Positions 32,348 to 54,541 of a stretch of 64,000 nt of DNA are shown piece after piece. This DNA comes from Hormiphora californensis (taxonomy: Eukaryota > Ctenophora > Tentaculata > Cydippida > Pleurobrachiidae). How positions within the stretch are numbered: position 1 is the stretch's first letter; each line of letters opens with the position of its first letter. The stretch lies in the NCBI GenBank assembly GCA_020137815.1, contig CM035355.1:4858503-4922502 (forward strand), given 5' to 3'. The translations under genes were made by a program, and so were the position numbers. Under the pieces are notes generated by a model. That model made no database searches, was not told where the DNA came from, and saw only the letters and a program-made list of their open reading frames with translations.

Positions 32348-35010
32348 ATGTTAGGTTGCGCAAGGAGATTGTTGACCAAGACGAACCTGTCCCATGCTCG
32401 AACTCTCGTCATAACTCCTGAGCATGAGGCTCTTAAGGAAAACTTGATGAAGTTAATCCAAAAAGAGATAAACCCCAGATGTGCACAGTGGGAAAAAGAT
32501 GAAATTTTTCCTGCCCATGAGGTCTTCAAACTTCTTGGTAAGTCAGAACTAAATAATTGCAATGAACAAACCGGTTGCCAGAAGTGAATCACGTGATGAA
32601 GTAGTTCCTCACCCTACAGAATAACTAATAGCTACAGTCGGACCGCGATTTAGCGGACACCTCGATTTAACGGACAAAACCCTTTCCCCTGACTCCTGAG
32701 GGTGCCGTTAAATCGGGGTCCGATTGTACTTATAATACTGCATTATATTGTCAACCACTCAACCTACTTAGAAACTACCATGTTATTTTGGTGATGCCAT
32801 CCCCTTCGCGGGCTTCGTTTAGCTGCGCTGTGTGCGGCTAGTGTAGGGGTGGCCGCGTCACCAACATGTTATTATGTGATTAGTTCCTCACTATCTCTCT
32901 CACTCTCTTTATGTATCCAGGAGATAACGGTTTCCTTGGGATATCAAAACCTGTCGAGTACGGTGGTCTTGGCCTGGATTACAGTTACGAGATCATGGCT
33001 GGTGAGGCCTACGCAACGATTGATTCCGGTGGCGTTTCCATGGCGATTGGGGTGCAGTGTGACATGGCAACCCCAGCCCTGGCTAAGTTTGGGTCACATC
33101 ATGTTAAGGAGAACTTCCTGGCGCCAACCATAGCTGGGGATTATGTGGCCTGTTTGGGTGTTAGTGAGGTGGGCAGTGGGTCAGATGTATCCAGTATTAA
33201 AAGCAAAGGTTCGTCTCACTCTTTCTATCCCTTTCTTTCTTGTTTTGTTCAAACCATTTTATTTTATTCTTCTCTCCCTCCCATTACATCATTATTCTAA
33301 CCCATGATATCAGCACCCACTAACCCAATATACCATTAACCCAATATACCACTAACCCACAGCACGAGTTGAGGGTAACGAGTGGGTTATCAACGGAGGG
33401 AAGATGTGGACCACTAATGGAACCCAGGCTGACTGGATGTGTATGTTGGTCAATACCAATGATAATCCGAACCCCCACAAGAGCAAGAGTCTGATTTGTG
33501 TACCCATGAAGACTAAGGGTGTAGCTGTGCACAGGTAAACTATTATAGTAGTCGTACAGTCTGACCCCGATTTGCTTGGCCAAAACCTTTTCCCCCGAGC
33601 ATCCCGGTAAATCGGGGTCTGGCTGTATTCTACTATCTATATTTAAAATAATAACTCACATCAATTAGTTGCATCACGTTTTGCAATAAATCAATACAAT
33701 TTGTATGGGTAGTAACATGACACGGTATCCTCCCACTCTAGGAAGATTAGTAAGATGGGGATGCACTCCTCTGACACAGCTGAGATCACCATGGAGAATG
33801 TCAGGGTTCCCCTAGATAACCTTATCGGTGAGGAGGGAAGGGGATTCCAGCAGCAAATGAACCAGTTCCAAAATGAACGAATGTAAGTTACTCCTCACAT
33901 TTCGGCTAATAACTTTTGACATTATTCAGCCGAAAGCTTCTGATAGTACAGCTGCTCTGCTGCTAAATCGTTTTTCTTTCCCCCTTCAGTATTTTTCACC
34001 ACATTTTAATTTCTTTGTAAATATCATATCTATATCCAGATCTATTCAACACTCATTACCTCATTTCCAGTTACGCTGCGGCAGGGGCTATTCCAGCGAT
34101 GGATAGAGCTATTCAGGAGACTATTGAGTATTGTAGCCAGAGAAAGGCCTTTGGGAAGAGTATTTTAGATAACCAGTATGTTCATTATCGTCTGGCAGAG
34201 TTACAGACTGAGGTGGAGTGCCTCAGAGCTATGCTTTATCAGGTATATTGTTTTGTTCAAACTATTTAGTCTAAACTGTTGTGCGTGGTGAGAGAGGACA
34301 AACCAGATATATGTACCTCCACAAATATTGGTTTTTTTCTTCTTCACTCTACCATATCATATGGTCCATATTACTTATGCAATGTTAGGGCCTTCTTTCC
34401 AGTATCCCCGACTGACACTTCCCTCCCTCTATCCACAGTGTGTTTCCCCACTGACACTTCTCCCTCTCCCTCCCTACAGTGTGTTGACCAGCACATTGCC
34501 CCACTGACACACTTATCTCCCCCTCCAGTGTGTTGACCAGCATGTTGCTGGGGAGGACATCACACCCCAGGCCACAATGCTCAAGTTAAAGAGTGGTCGA
34601 TTGGTCCGAGAAGTTGCTGATTCCTGCCTGCAGTTCTGGGGAGGTAGGTACACATTTAGACTTAAAATCACACATTTATAGCTGTACTTCACAAGAACTA
34701 GTGAAAGTAGGAGGGTTGCTATTCGGCTTGTTTTTCTTCGTTTCTTCATTGAAGATGCCACCATTCAATCATCCCAGCCCCTCTTCCCACTATCCCCAAG
34801 TACCAATGCAACCCCTCTCTCGTTATACCATGTCCCTAACTCACAACCCCCCTCTCCCACTATATAACAGGTATGGGGTATACGGATGACGTGTTCATCT
34901 CTAGAATGTACCGAGACACCAGACTGATGAGTATTGGTGGTGGAGCTGACGAGGTCATGTTGAACGTCATCTGCAAGTTCATGGGAACTGATCCTGGTTC
35001 ACGAAGTTAG
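32348..35010 (+). CDS. Mitochondrial acyl-CoA dehydrogenase family protein, 7 exons
   Basis: Exons 32348-32537, 32921-33208, 33363-33534, 33742-33882, 34071-34242, 34529-34643, 34871-35010; phases close to 405 residues. The N-terminus MLGCARRLLTKTNLSHAR looks like a mitochondrial presequence. ACAD marks: GISKPVEYGGLG, FAD-site segment CLGVSEVGSGSD, the WVINGGKMWTTNG strand, QRKAFGKSI, QFWGGMGY, and MYRDTRLMSIGGGADEVM, where the Glu after AD matches the catalytic base of the MCAD type. It would use FAD to introduce a 2,3 double bond in an acyl-CoA and pass electrons to ETF. The substrate is unknown; it resembles citronellyl-CoA/ACDH-6-type members more than the classic chain-length enzymes. 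Confidence 0.9.
32633..32728. mobile_element. Pogo/Tc1-like MITE, copy 1
   Basis: Starts TACAGTCGGACCGCGATTTA and ends with the near complement; TA at both tips. Other copies are at 33555-33627 and 36091-36254. Confidence 0.75.
32793..32870. mobile_element. Short hairpin element, copy 2
   Basis: TTGGTGATGCCATCCCC at the left and GGGGTGGCCGCGTCACCAA at the right, as at 31646-31722. Confidence 0.6.
33555..33627. mobile_element. Pogo/Tc1-like MITE, copy 2
   Basis: TACAGTCTGACCCCGATTT at the left and AAATCGGGGTCTGGCTGTA at the right. Intron 3 of the acyl-CoA dehydrogenase. Confidence 0.75.
34395..34540. repeat. Acceptor plus exon start repeated in tandem
   Basis: Decayed tandem copies of (C/T)CCACTGACAC...CTCC(C/T)...CAGTGTGTT; three CAG|TGTGTT acceptor copies occur, the last two followed by GACCAGCA. 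Only the last (exon from 34529) leads into the conserved reading. Confidence 0.8.
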
Positions 35011-35394
35011 AGAATACTGTGTCCAGTGCTGGTCTTATCAGTGGTGGTGGACAGTGTTTTATACTCCACCAGAACTGGCGTACTTTTTCATGTTTTGCTT
35101 GTTTTATGAGATGAACAGGATGAGATGATTTCCATGTGTGACCCTCACCGATATACCAAATATACATGAATGAATGAAATATGTTGAAATGTGTGTTGGA
35201 TATTTTGGGAATTTGTATTGGCTTCGTTATCAGGAGCTCTCCCCTCGGTTAATTTATTTCAATGTGTTTAAAAAGTTTAAGAAGTGTTTTATCTGAGTAC
35301 CCGGCCCTTCCCTCTCCCCTATCTATTCCCTGTCTCTCTAATATCTCCCCTGCCTCTCTCTAGATCTCAGTGAATGGTCCGGTACACCAGGTTA
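35011..35394. other. Intergenic
   Basis: Between the dehydrogenase stop and the TMEM222 ATG, both on the plus strand. No repeat or site recognised; presumably 3' UTR and TMEM222 promoter. Confidence 0.4.
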
Positions 35395-38300
35395 ATGGGA
35401 GATGCAGCAGACGACCAACCGCCCCTGGTAGCTGAGGAAAGACAGAGTATACATAGTGCTCACATTGATGTGGAGAGACAGAGGTTCCCACATTGCGTTG
35501 TGTGGACGCCCCTTCCACTTCTTAGGTAACAAGGGTTCTTTACTTTATTTTGTTACTGAAACTTCAACGAACAACAAATTTTCTAAATCACAAAATTATA
35601 CATTACGTAGTCACATATCTTTATACATTTTCAAAATAACATTGTTCGCCAAACTTATAGTCTCACTATAACACCGTTTGTCACAATGTACAATAATATT
35701 GTCTCTCATCGTCACATATTACTATTTACTGTATCAGATACAGTAGATAAGAAGAGATACAGTATATCTCTACTTATCAAAGGTGTCCTTGTTAGAGTAC
35801 CCAGCAACATATCCATCATTAGATACCACATTCTCCCTTCCCTCAATGCCCTTTCCTTTTCCATCTGCACCAAACCTCTCCTTGTGGGATCCTGGGGGAA
35901 TAATTAACTGAATAATTAGTTGGGGGGGGGGGGTTAATTACTAAATAAAACTGTCTGGGATACAATTTCTTGACATACCGCCCCATTATGTTGGCCGGCC
36001 ACCATGAGAGCGTTGCCTACGAGTTGTAGGCTACGTAGGCTACAATATGACGGAGCACCTCTCATTGGGCTAATATCTGATAAAAACACATACAGTCGGA
36101 CCCCGATTTAGGGGCCCCCGATTTAGTGGCACCCCGATTTAGGGACAGGATTTTTTCCCCCGATATAGGAAATTAACCTTATTTGACCCCGATTTAGTGG
36201 ACACCCCGATTTAGTGGACAAGAGCCTTTCCCCCTAAATCGGGGTCCGACTGTATAATGGCTAAATTATTTTTCGTTGTACCTGTGTATTTGGAAGTATC
36301 AGTTAGCCTGTCCGTTCCTCCTACCTTGCTTACTTTCTAGGGGTTCAATATATTGTTATGAAACAGCAAATAATTTGCATGTTGCAGAATGTCCTTTCTT
36401 TCAGAGAGATAGGACTTTGTTACAAACAACTTTCTCTCCAATAATTTCTCACCAATACTCTCTGCTATTTTGTTCTCTCTGCTATTTTGTTCTCTCTGCT
36501 ATTTAATTCTCTCTGCTATGTAATTCTCACCGTGGTACCAGTAGTTCCAGGTGCTTTACCAGCCACGAGCTCTCTCATCGCTGCCTTTGCTTCATCTGCA
36601 CTCTTTTTAGGATACCTCTTGGCAGAGAGTTCATCTAGTATCACACCAAACTCTTTTACTGTAATAGTCCTTCCTCCCTTACTGTGGTGGGAGAGAAATG
36701 ATTAATAGTTGGTGATTTAGATTGAATCAGAATTGATATTTTAGATACTCTGTCAATCTCTCCTTTTTCGACCCTCTCTCTCCGTGCCCCGCGACAAATG
36801 TAAAGGAGGGTTAGAACATATAACATTGTCAATCAACTACTCACGGTTTGTGTTTTGAAAAGATAATATCGACATCAGTAGAGGTAACACATTTCCCCAT
36901 TATCCCGGTATCTTTACACAGCTTGCTAAACTTCTTGTTGTCCAACTCCTTGCCAGTACTCTTACTGTCACCAAACTTGGAAAAAGCAGCAAATGTCTCC
37001 TCCATTGTGTAGCTAATTGTGGAATGGCCAGTTTGAGAAATAAGTTGGGAAATAAGTTTGGTTGGTAGGAAAAGCTTTTGCCTTTCTAAAACGAAGCATC
37101 AAATTTCAGTATTGTCGCAAACTATAAGAAAACAGAACAAGTAACGATAACAGAATATAGTGCTGCGGACATGCAATGAGATAAAGCAAGAGACCAATAT
37201 AAAAGAGTTGCTTCTTTAATTGGTCCTCTAAACGATCCCTTACTTTCTCCCTCTCGAGTACATCTCTGAATAATATGCAATGTACTCAAATTAGCAAACT
37301 ATGCTAAATTAAAACACAATTTAACTGAAAGCACAGTGGGCGAGGGGAGCTGTCCCTAGTCGGCGAAGTTTGAGTGTTACGGATAACCAAAGTGGGCGAG
37401 GGGAGCTGGCAGCGGTATAACAACAAGGATGCAACAGAGCAAGGAGATAGAGAGATAGCAGGGTGATAGAAAGAGAGGGATCAGGGAGCGAGAGAGAGAT
37501 AGCAGGGTGATGGAAAGAGAGGGATCAGGGAGCGAGAGAGAGATAGCAGGGTGATGGAAAGAGAGGGATCAGGGAGCTAGAGAGAGGGATAGCAGGTAGC
37601 TCGGCCACCTGGGGGAGTGAGGAAGAGAGGGGTGCCACCTGTATTGCAGCTCCAGACTAACAAGGAATGTCTAATTCTAAAATGGCCCTGTAAGTTACAA
37701 CTGGATAACATGTCAATTTGTCAATAAATGTCAGATATTGTCATAATATCATGCACGCTATGAGGAGGAGTTATAATCTAGGTTACAACAAACAAACAAG
37801 TGACACCGGATACTGTTTCCCTCTCTCTCACATAGCTGTAGAGTTGCTAGGCAACGCTCCTAACAACCAAAACAACCTGAAAGGTCGCTTGATAAAGGAA
37901 CTCATTTCACCATGCACATAATATAAAAATCGGACATATTATGTATTCTTGCTAACTCTCCTCCCCACTCAGTTGGCTATTTCCCCTAACATCCCTCTCC
38001 TCTCCCACTCAGTTGGCTATTCCCTCTAATTGGACACACTGGTATCTGCACTGCTGACGGTGTTATTCAGGATTTCTCCGGTCCATATATGGTAACGGTG
38101 GATAACATGGCCTTTGGAAATCCTACCAAGTACTGGCAGCTAGATCCTGCTAAAATAACTGACATGGAGTGGGATACTGCCGTGCTGAGAGCTAGTCAGG
38201 AATATAGAGGCAGAATGGTGAGTGAGTGGGGTGATTTTGATAAGGTCTGTCAATGATGGTACGATTTAACAGGCATTCCTCTCTTCATTCATATAGCAGG

Positions 38301-38934
38301 GTATGTATGGGTAATACCCATACATCCCCTGCTATACGAATACCCATTAGGTATGCTGCAAATTGCAATGCACCTATCGGGGAAGGTGGGGTTTGCTGCT
38401 AGAGATAGCACACTAAGGGAGTGTAACATTATCTACCTTTATATCATGTTACACTTTTGGTGTGAGGAATGAAGAGTGAGTAGTGAGGTTAGAACATATT
38501 TCTATCAGAATAAAATTATGTTAACTAACACACTTCTCTCCCCAGCATAATCTATGTTGTGACAATTGTCACTCTCACGTTGCTTATGCCCTGAACTTGA
38601 TGGGATATGACAGGAAGACTAACTGGAATATGGTTCACATAGCCCTGTATCTCCTGCCATACTCCAAATTTACTGGGTATGTTGAGTGTTTATAACGACA
38701 CCGTTTTTGTGAAAACTGGGACTTCGAATGATAGTACCCTCTCTCCTATCTGTATAGATGTAGGATGTTTGTAGTATTTATGTTCTTTCTTTAGAAAGAG
38801 AAAGAGAGAAAGAAAGTAGTTGTAGTTGATTATCTAATTGATAAAACTGTTTCAGGATTGGTGGATTTTTGAAGACCTACCTTCCCTTCTTTATAATTGT
38901 TGCTATTATTCTTGTTGTGGTGTTCGTCTTCTAA
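35395..38934 (+). CDS. TMEM222: TMEM222 (DUF778) membrane protein, 4 exons
   Basis: Exons 35395-35525, 38013-38217, 38546-38676, 38856-38934; phases close to 181 residues. Family blocks: [83 protein letters not shown] and [16 protein letters not shown], then a hydrophobic C-terminal helix. The [10 protein letters not shown] motif resembles a thiol-type active site, and the family is often placed with permuted papain-like (PPPDE) folds; the function is unknown. The first intron is 2.5 kb and contains the whole TPPP gene on the other strand. The acceptor at 38012 is duplicated 40 bp upstream. Confidence 0.92.
35770..37005 (-). CDS. TPPP: Tubulin polymerization-promoting protein (p25-alpha), nested antisense in TMEM222
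   Basis: Minus-strand exons 37005-36845, 36681-36531, 36336-36282, 35891-35770 give 162 residues. The p25-alpha core is clear: [48 protein letters not shown], then the C-terminal [16 protein letters not shown] and GKGKG..GRE...GYVAGY block that is typical of long-form TPPP. These proteins bind and bundle microtubules and are conserved in ciliated organisms. The gene lies entirely within the first intron of TMEM222, in the opposite direction, so the two transcripts cannot overlap as mature exons. Confidence 0.93.
36091..36254. mobile_element. Pogo/Tc1-like MITE, copy 3, with internal repeats
   Basis: Perfect tips TACAGTCGGACCCCGATTTA and complement. Inside, the CCCCGATTTAGTGGACA segment is repeated several times. 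It lies in the last TPPP intron (and in TMEM222 intron 1). Confidence 0.85.
36759..36826 (+). mobile_element. TTGCC/AACAA mini-element, 68 bp
   Basis: Left end TCTCCTTTTTCGACCC, right end GGAGGGTTAGAACATATAAC, flanked by TGTCAATC at 36751-36758 and 36827-36834. Lies in the first TPPP intron. Confidence 0.75.
37450..37605. repeat. About 52-bp tandem repeat, three copies
   Basis: GATAGCAGGGTGATGGAAAG ... GATCAGGGAGCGAGAGAGA repeats about three times. It lies in TMEM222 intron 1, upstream of TPPP, and could influence the TPPP promoter. Confidence 0.8.
38292..38336. repeat. 45-bp palindrome
   Basis: TATAGCAGGGTATGTATGGG pairs with CCCATACATCCCCTGCTATA across a 5-bp loop. TMEM222 intron 2. Confidence 0.8.
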
Positions 38935-39514
38935 AAACAACACTAACATGAAACACTGGAACACTGGAACACTGGACACCTGGCACTGAACACATGCATG
39001 TTCTGAGTTCTGGAACCAGTGCCAACACGGATGCGTGAGTATACTTTGTGGAATACAATCGATTGGACTGATTCCAAAGAGGGGGAATTAGTTCTCTCCA
39101 TTAGACAGTGTGAAGGAGTGAGAACTAAACTGTGTCCTAAGGACAGAGATTTGAGAGTAATATTTAGATCGAGCTTAGAAGTTTTTCGATGACACCAAAA
39201 GACTATTTATTGTGTTTATTTAAATCGGGTTGTGTTTTCTGTATATTACGAGAGTTTAAATGTCGCATGTAATGTGATAAAATTCAGTATGCGTCTAGAT
39301 AATTCCTATCTCTTGGTAACGTCCCATCCCCTGATCCCACAGCGGTAGTACCACTTCCCGCCCCTGCCCCATGTTTGTAACGCGCGGTACTCTCTCCGTA
39401 ACATATCAGCAAATCTCGCACGCGCGTTCACAACCTCATTTCACAGAAATGACCTGTCTTGTGTAGGCAAGGATATCTGAAGTTGCAAGCAAGTTAGCAA
39501 GCAGTAAGTGAGAT
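38935..39514. other. Intergenic between TMEM222 and methyltransferase
   Basis: Small tandem of AACACTGG near 38945-38975. The rest is unremarkable and presumably TMEM222 3' UTR and methyltransferase promoter. Confidence 0.4.
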
Positions 39515-39575
39515 TTGCCTTGTTCGACCCTCCCTCCTTATTATAAAATAAAATAAAAAGGTTTGAACAAAACAA
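39515..39575 (+). mobile_element. TTGCC/AACAA mini-element abutting a start codon, 61 bp
   Basis: Left end TTGCCTTGTTCGACCCTCC, right end GGTTTGAACAAAACAA. AGTGAGAT lies on both sides (39507-39514 and 39576-39583). The right-hand copy of the duplication is followed at once by the methyltransferase ATG at 39584. Confidence 0.85.
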
Positions 39576-39583
39576 AGTGAGAT

Positions 39584-42500
39584 ATGGCTGCTAGAAATGG
39601 AGTTACTGCCTTGGCTAGGAGTCTCTCATCCAAACCAATTGATTTAGATCCGGTAAGAAGCGCGAATTACACCATTAGATAATCAGTTATTAATCGGGTC
39701 TTTAAATGATTATCCACCCGTTTCGATTCAAATGATAGTTCCACGATGTAGGAGAGATTGGAAAGGTTTATTAGCCGCATAAACAGGTGTAACGGGTGAC
39801 AACTAAAAATTGTCCCTAATCTAAAACGGCTGTAGAATTTTTCCCTTTTGAGATACAGCTTCGGGCCAGTGATAGAACGATTTTTTAGACAATTTTGAAT
39901 CAGAATAACATTTGCCTTGTTCGACCCTAAAATAAAAAGGTTTGAACAAAACAAAATAACATATCGGCAAAGACTAAAAAGTTCATTTTCATTGCGATAT
40001 CGCATCATTTCCTCTTGCCCCACCAAATCATCAAGTACGGAGATTCGAAATTTCTATGTGATCAGAAACAACCTTCCCGATGAGTTAACATTCTCAAAAT
40101 TGGAAGTTTGGTGGTTCATGCCATACCCAACATAACTGCCAAGTTTGAACATTTCAGCTTATTAGGAAGTTGGTTTTCCACGTCATTACTCTTTTTAGAG
40201 ATCATCGAAATGGCGATTTCTCAAATTACCTGTAAACTACGCTTTTGAAGGTTCGTTACAGAAGATTCTGCTCAGGAAATTGAGATTTATGAAGTTTGAA
40301 ACGAAGTTAATTTTGTTCAAAATTGTCTGAAAATTCATTCTATCACTGTCCCGATGCTGTATCTCAAATAGAACAGGTGCTAGAGATGCTAGAAAAGTGT
40401 GTAGATTTCCCGTACTACATGCATTGGTGGAGCAAGAGGAAATAATGCGATATCGCAATGAAAATGAACATTTTAGCCTTTGCCGGTATGTTATTCTGAT
40501 TCAAAATTGTCTAAAAAATCGTTCTATCACTGGCCCGAAGCTGTATCTCAAAAGATAAAAATTATACAGCCGTTTTAAATTAGGGACAATTTTTAGTTGT
40601 CACCCGTTACATTCCTACTTGATCTAAACCTTGTTTTTCAGGCAGGTCTATTCAAGGATAAAGCCCTCTCGGCACGATACGATAAATTCCGACCCAAGTT
40701 ACCTATTGTCCTAATAGAGACCATAGTAGAGAAGTTGTTAGGGGGACGAAGGCCCGGATTATGGCTGGATGTAGGATGTGGGCCTGGCAATAGCACAAAA
40801 CAGTAAGTAGTATACGTCGTTAAATTGCTTTTCTCACCCTCTCTCATTTACAAAATAAGTTTTGGTACTACAACAACAGATCTTCCCACCTAAATTATTA
40901 TTGTTAGTTTGATATCAGTTAATAATTTTCAGGATCATAGGACATGCAGATAAGATTGTAGGGGTGGATATTTCAGAGACACAGATTGAGGTGGCACGAA
41001 AAGCAGTTATCGACCCTTCCGTTACATTTGCTACGGTAATTTATTGACACACACTCTGACACAGACACACGTCACACACATTGTGATTGTTTCTCTCAAA
41101 ATGATACGACCTTGATCGAGACAGAAGATTTATCTATCACTCGTCAAACCTCGCGGAACCTCGTTCTACTAGGATCGAATTGAGGAAGAAGGGTCGCTAG
41201 ACAAGGCTAGACTCTCGTGATTAATCTTTTTATTTTCTTGCAGGGAGGGTGTGATAATTTGCCGGCAGAGTCGAACAGTGTCGATGTAATCACTGCAGTG
41301 CAGGCAGCACACTATTTCGACCTACCCGCTTTCTTCAAAGAGGTATTACAATGTTACATGTTGTTAGCATGTTACATGTTCCTAACATGTTTTGTTTTCA
41401 TTCTGATGTACGTGAGTTTGTTTTCACAAAAAAGTCAGACCCTGATCATTTTGCAGCACCTAATTCATGTTTTCCTGACCAAACACAGCCTCGAGATACA
41501 TATCCCGCTCTGCTCTTCACAACAGGTTTCTCGGTGCCTGCGAACTAGTGGGTGTGTTAACTTGATCTGTTATCCAGACCCCCATATCCCGACCTCACCC
41601 TCCCTCTCGGCCGCCCTCCACCACTATAACCTAACCACTCTACACGGATATTTCCCTGCGTGTCGCCGAGAACACTTCTCTACCCGGTACTCGACCATCC
41701 AATTTCCTGAGGGATGGACTCGCTCCACACACGAGATAGACCTGCGGTTACCAATCACATACCTGGGGTTACTGGACTTGGTTTCAACTTGGTCTGGCTT
41801 CAAGAACATGTGTAATGAAAGGGGATGGAGTTTGGAGAGAGGGATTGAGGAAGTTGAGGGGGTGTTTAGGGAGTTTATCAGGGAGGAGGATAAGGAGGGG
41901 GATCATGAGCTTGGGTATACTTGTACCATGGTGTCGGCTGTTAAGATTTGATTGAAGGTAAATATATTGTGCTTCACCTCTTTCACCTCATCTTGCCTTG
42001 TCCAGTTTTCTGAAGCGGAGCAGCGTCAGCAACGTTATAGTTATCAATGGTTATTGTCATCACTGTGTGTCATATATATTGTCTGTCTTTACCCTATGTT
42101 TGTTGTGTATCTCCCCTTCTTGCTCTATAAATTCCCTAAATATTCTCTCTCTCTAATTCCAGGTTGAACGTGTTTTGAAGCCCGGTGGTGCTCTAGCCCT
42201 GATCCTCTTTAAAACCCCCGCCTGTGTCTCTTGTCCTACTCTTGGTGCAGCCCACCGGTCTCTTGATGAAGTGCTGATGAGTTACGGAACGACTGCACTT
42301 CACCGATACTACATCCCTAACTACACCACTATCACTCTCCCCTGGGAGGGTGAGAGTGGTCGACACGTGGTGGAACATGAGATACACATGACGTGGAATA
42401 TGGAAAACACCTTGGATTACCTGCTTAGTTACAGCATGACAACGCGGGCATGCGAGGAGCGGGGTTTAACCATGGAGGGTTGGAGGGAGTGGATGAGGGA

Positions 42501-42597
42501 GTTTTATAGGGAGAGAGGGGTCGAGGGAGAGGGTGACGAGACGTGGTGCCATACTGCACTTATGGTCGCTACAACACGGCCTACCGAGGGCAAATAG
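39584..42597 (+). CDS. SAM-dependent methyltransferase with two alternative terminal exons
   Basis: Common exons 39584-39652, 40642-40802, 40933-41035, 41244-41342 encode the N-terminal Rossmann half, with ARYDKFRP, motif I LDVGCGPGNST, the acidic VGVDIS and motif IV-like VDVITAVQAAHYFD. Two exons can follow, both in phase 0 and both starting after an acceptor with Val: 41526-41951 (stop TGA; total 285 residues) or 42163-42597 (stop TAG; total 288). They encode related but divergent C-terminal halves: SRCLRTSG... CNERGWSLERG versus ERVLKPGGALALILF... CEERGLTMEGW. The family is the type 11 methyltransferases related to trans-aconitate methyltransferase. The C-terminal half normally shapes the substrate pocket, so the isoforms may differ in substrate. 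Isoform A lacks the usual LKPGG motif. Confidence 0.85.
39787..40611. mobile_element. Foldback element, 825 bp, in methyltransferase intron 1
   Basis: Tips TGTAACGGGTGACAAC and complement. The left arm (to about 40022) and right arm (from about 40434) match closely, including GATATCGCA and CAATTTTGAATCAGAATAAC. The left arm carries an extra insertion (39912-39954). Confidence 0.85.
39912..39954 (+). mobile_element. TTGCC/AACAA mini-element nested in the foldback, 43 bp
   Basis: TTGCCTTGTTCGACCCT at the left and GGTTTGAACAAAACAA at the right, flanked by AATAACAT at 39904-39911 and 39955-39962. The opposite foldback arm has one AATAACAT and no insert, giving the empty site inside the same element. 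Confidence 0.9.
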
Positions 42598-42797
42598 AAG
42601 GGAAGGGCTTATAATACACTACTTTTTAATTTGATTAATTTAATCTGTGATATTTGACTCGCGAATATGTAACGATGATTTAGTATTTTTTTGATAGACG
42701 AAAAATCTGATTTGATCTTTTTTAAATGATATGAGTTGTTTTATTTCCCTTTTCTATAGGTACTGAGTACTCACAATCCTTCTATTATATAGCTCTC

Positions 42798-53854
<11,057 letters not shown>

Positions 53855-54541
53855 ATATATCAGGACTACTGTTAAATTATTATCTGTTTTTAATTGTAGG
53901 GCGAGGTACTGTCCTGTCTCGATGTGGGGGACAATGCCTTTCAAGTGGTGTGTCTATCTTTTAGTTTTATCAAAAGTGTCTTTGTATCTCATGATTACAT
54001 GGGCTAGGACTGCCTGCTGAAATTGTTTCACTTGCTAAATTGCAAGTTTCATTTGCAACATGTTGCAACAGCCGCTATTACAAATATAGCCGGCTGTTTT
54101 AATAAATATTTTATTGCTCCGGCTTGGGTGATTTTTGTTTTGTAAACAAATCAAATGCTGGTTCTGTTGAGTGTTGATAATCAAGTTTCCGAAAACTAAA
54201 CCGACCTTTTAATAATTGTATATTGGTCGTAGGAGGGGCCATGAAAGACGAATATGGTGCATATAATTAATAAAATTAATAAAATGTACGCTTGTTTTGG
54301 TACGCGCAAATACTAAGCCGCGCTTGAGCTTTTAAAAATGCAGTGCGCGCGGCAGTTGTACTGAGCCGGGTAGGGCGGTTTTTTTTTAAAGTTCAAAAAT
54401 CGAAATTTTCTCGCTCGTAAAAAGTTTTTTTTGAAAACGTGGGCCATTTCAGTTTTTGAGGTGCTCTCGCAGCTCACGGTGTATGCTTTACAGACTATCA
54501 ATGTCCAGAAAATCCATATTTAGTGCTATTTCGTATGTCAA
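53855..54541. other. Intergenic between MCC-like gene and carrier
   Basis: No gene seen. A few short palindromes (GCAACATGTTGC at about 54056). Presumably holds the carrier promoter. Confidence 0.4.

Noticed and set aside
37667-37689. Short ATG exon with a donor that splices in frame to TMEM222 exon 2
   Set aside because: The exon at 35395-35525 carries the conserved [14 protein letters not shown] block and fits in the same phase, so it is the true first exon. The short one might be an alternative start.
39667-40026. 119-codon minus-strand frame in methyltransferase intron 1
   Set aside because: It crosses the border of the foldback element and matches no family; chance frame in an inverted repeat.
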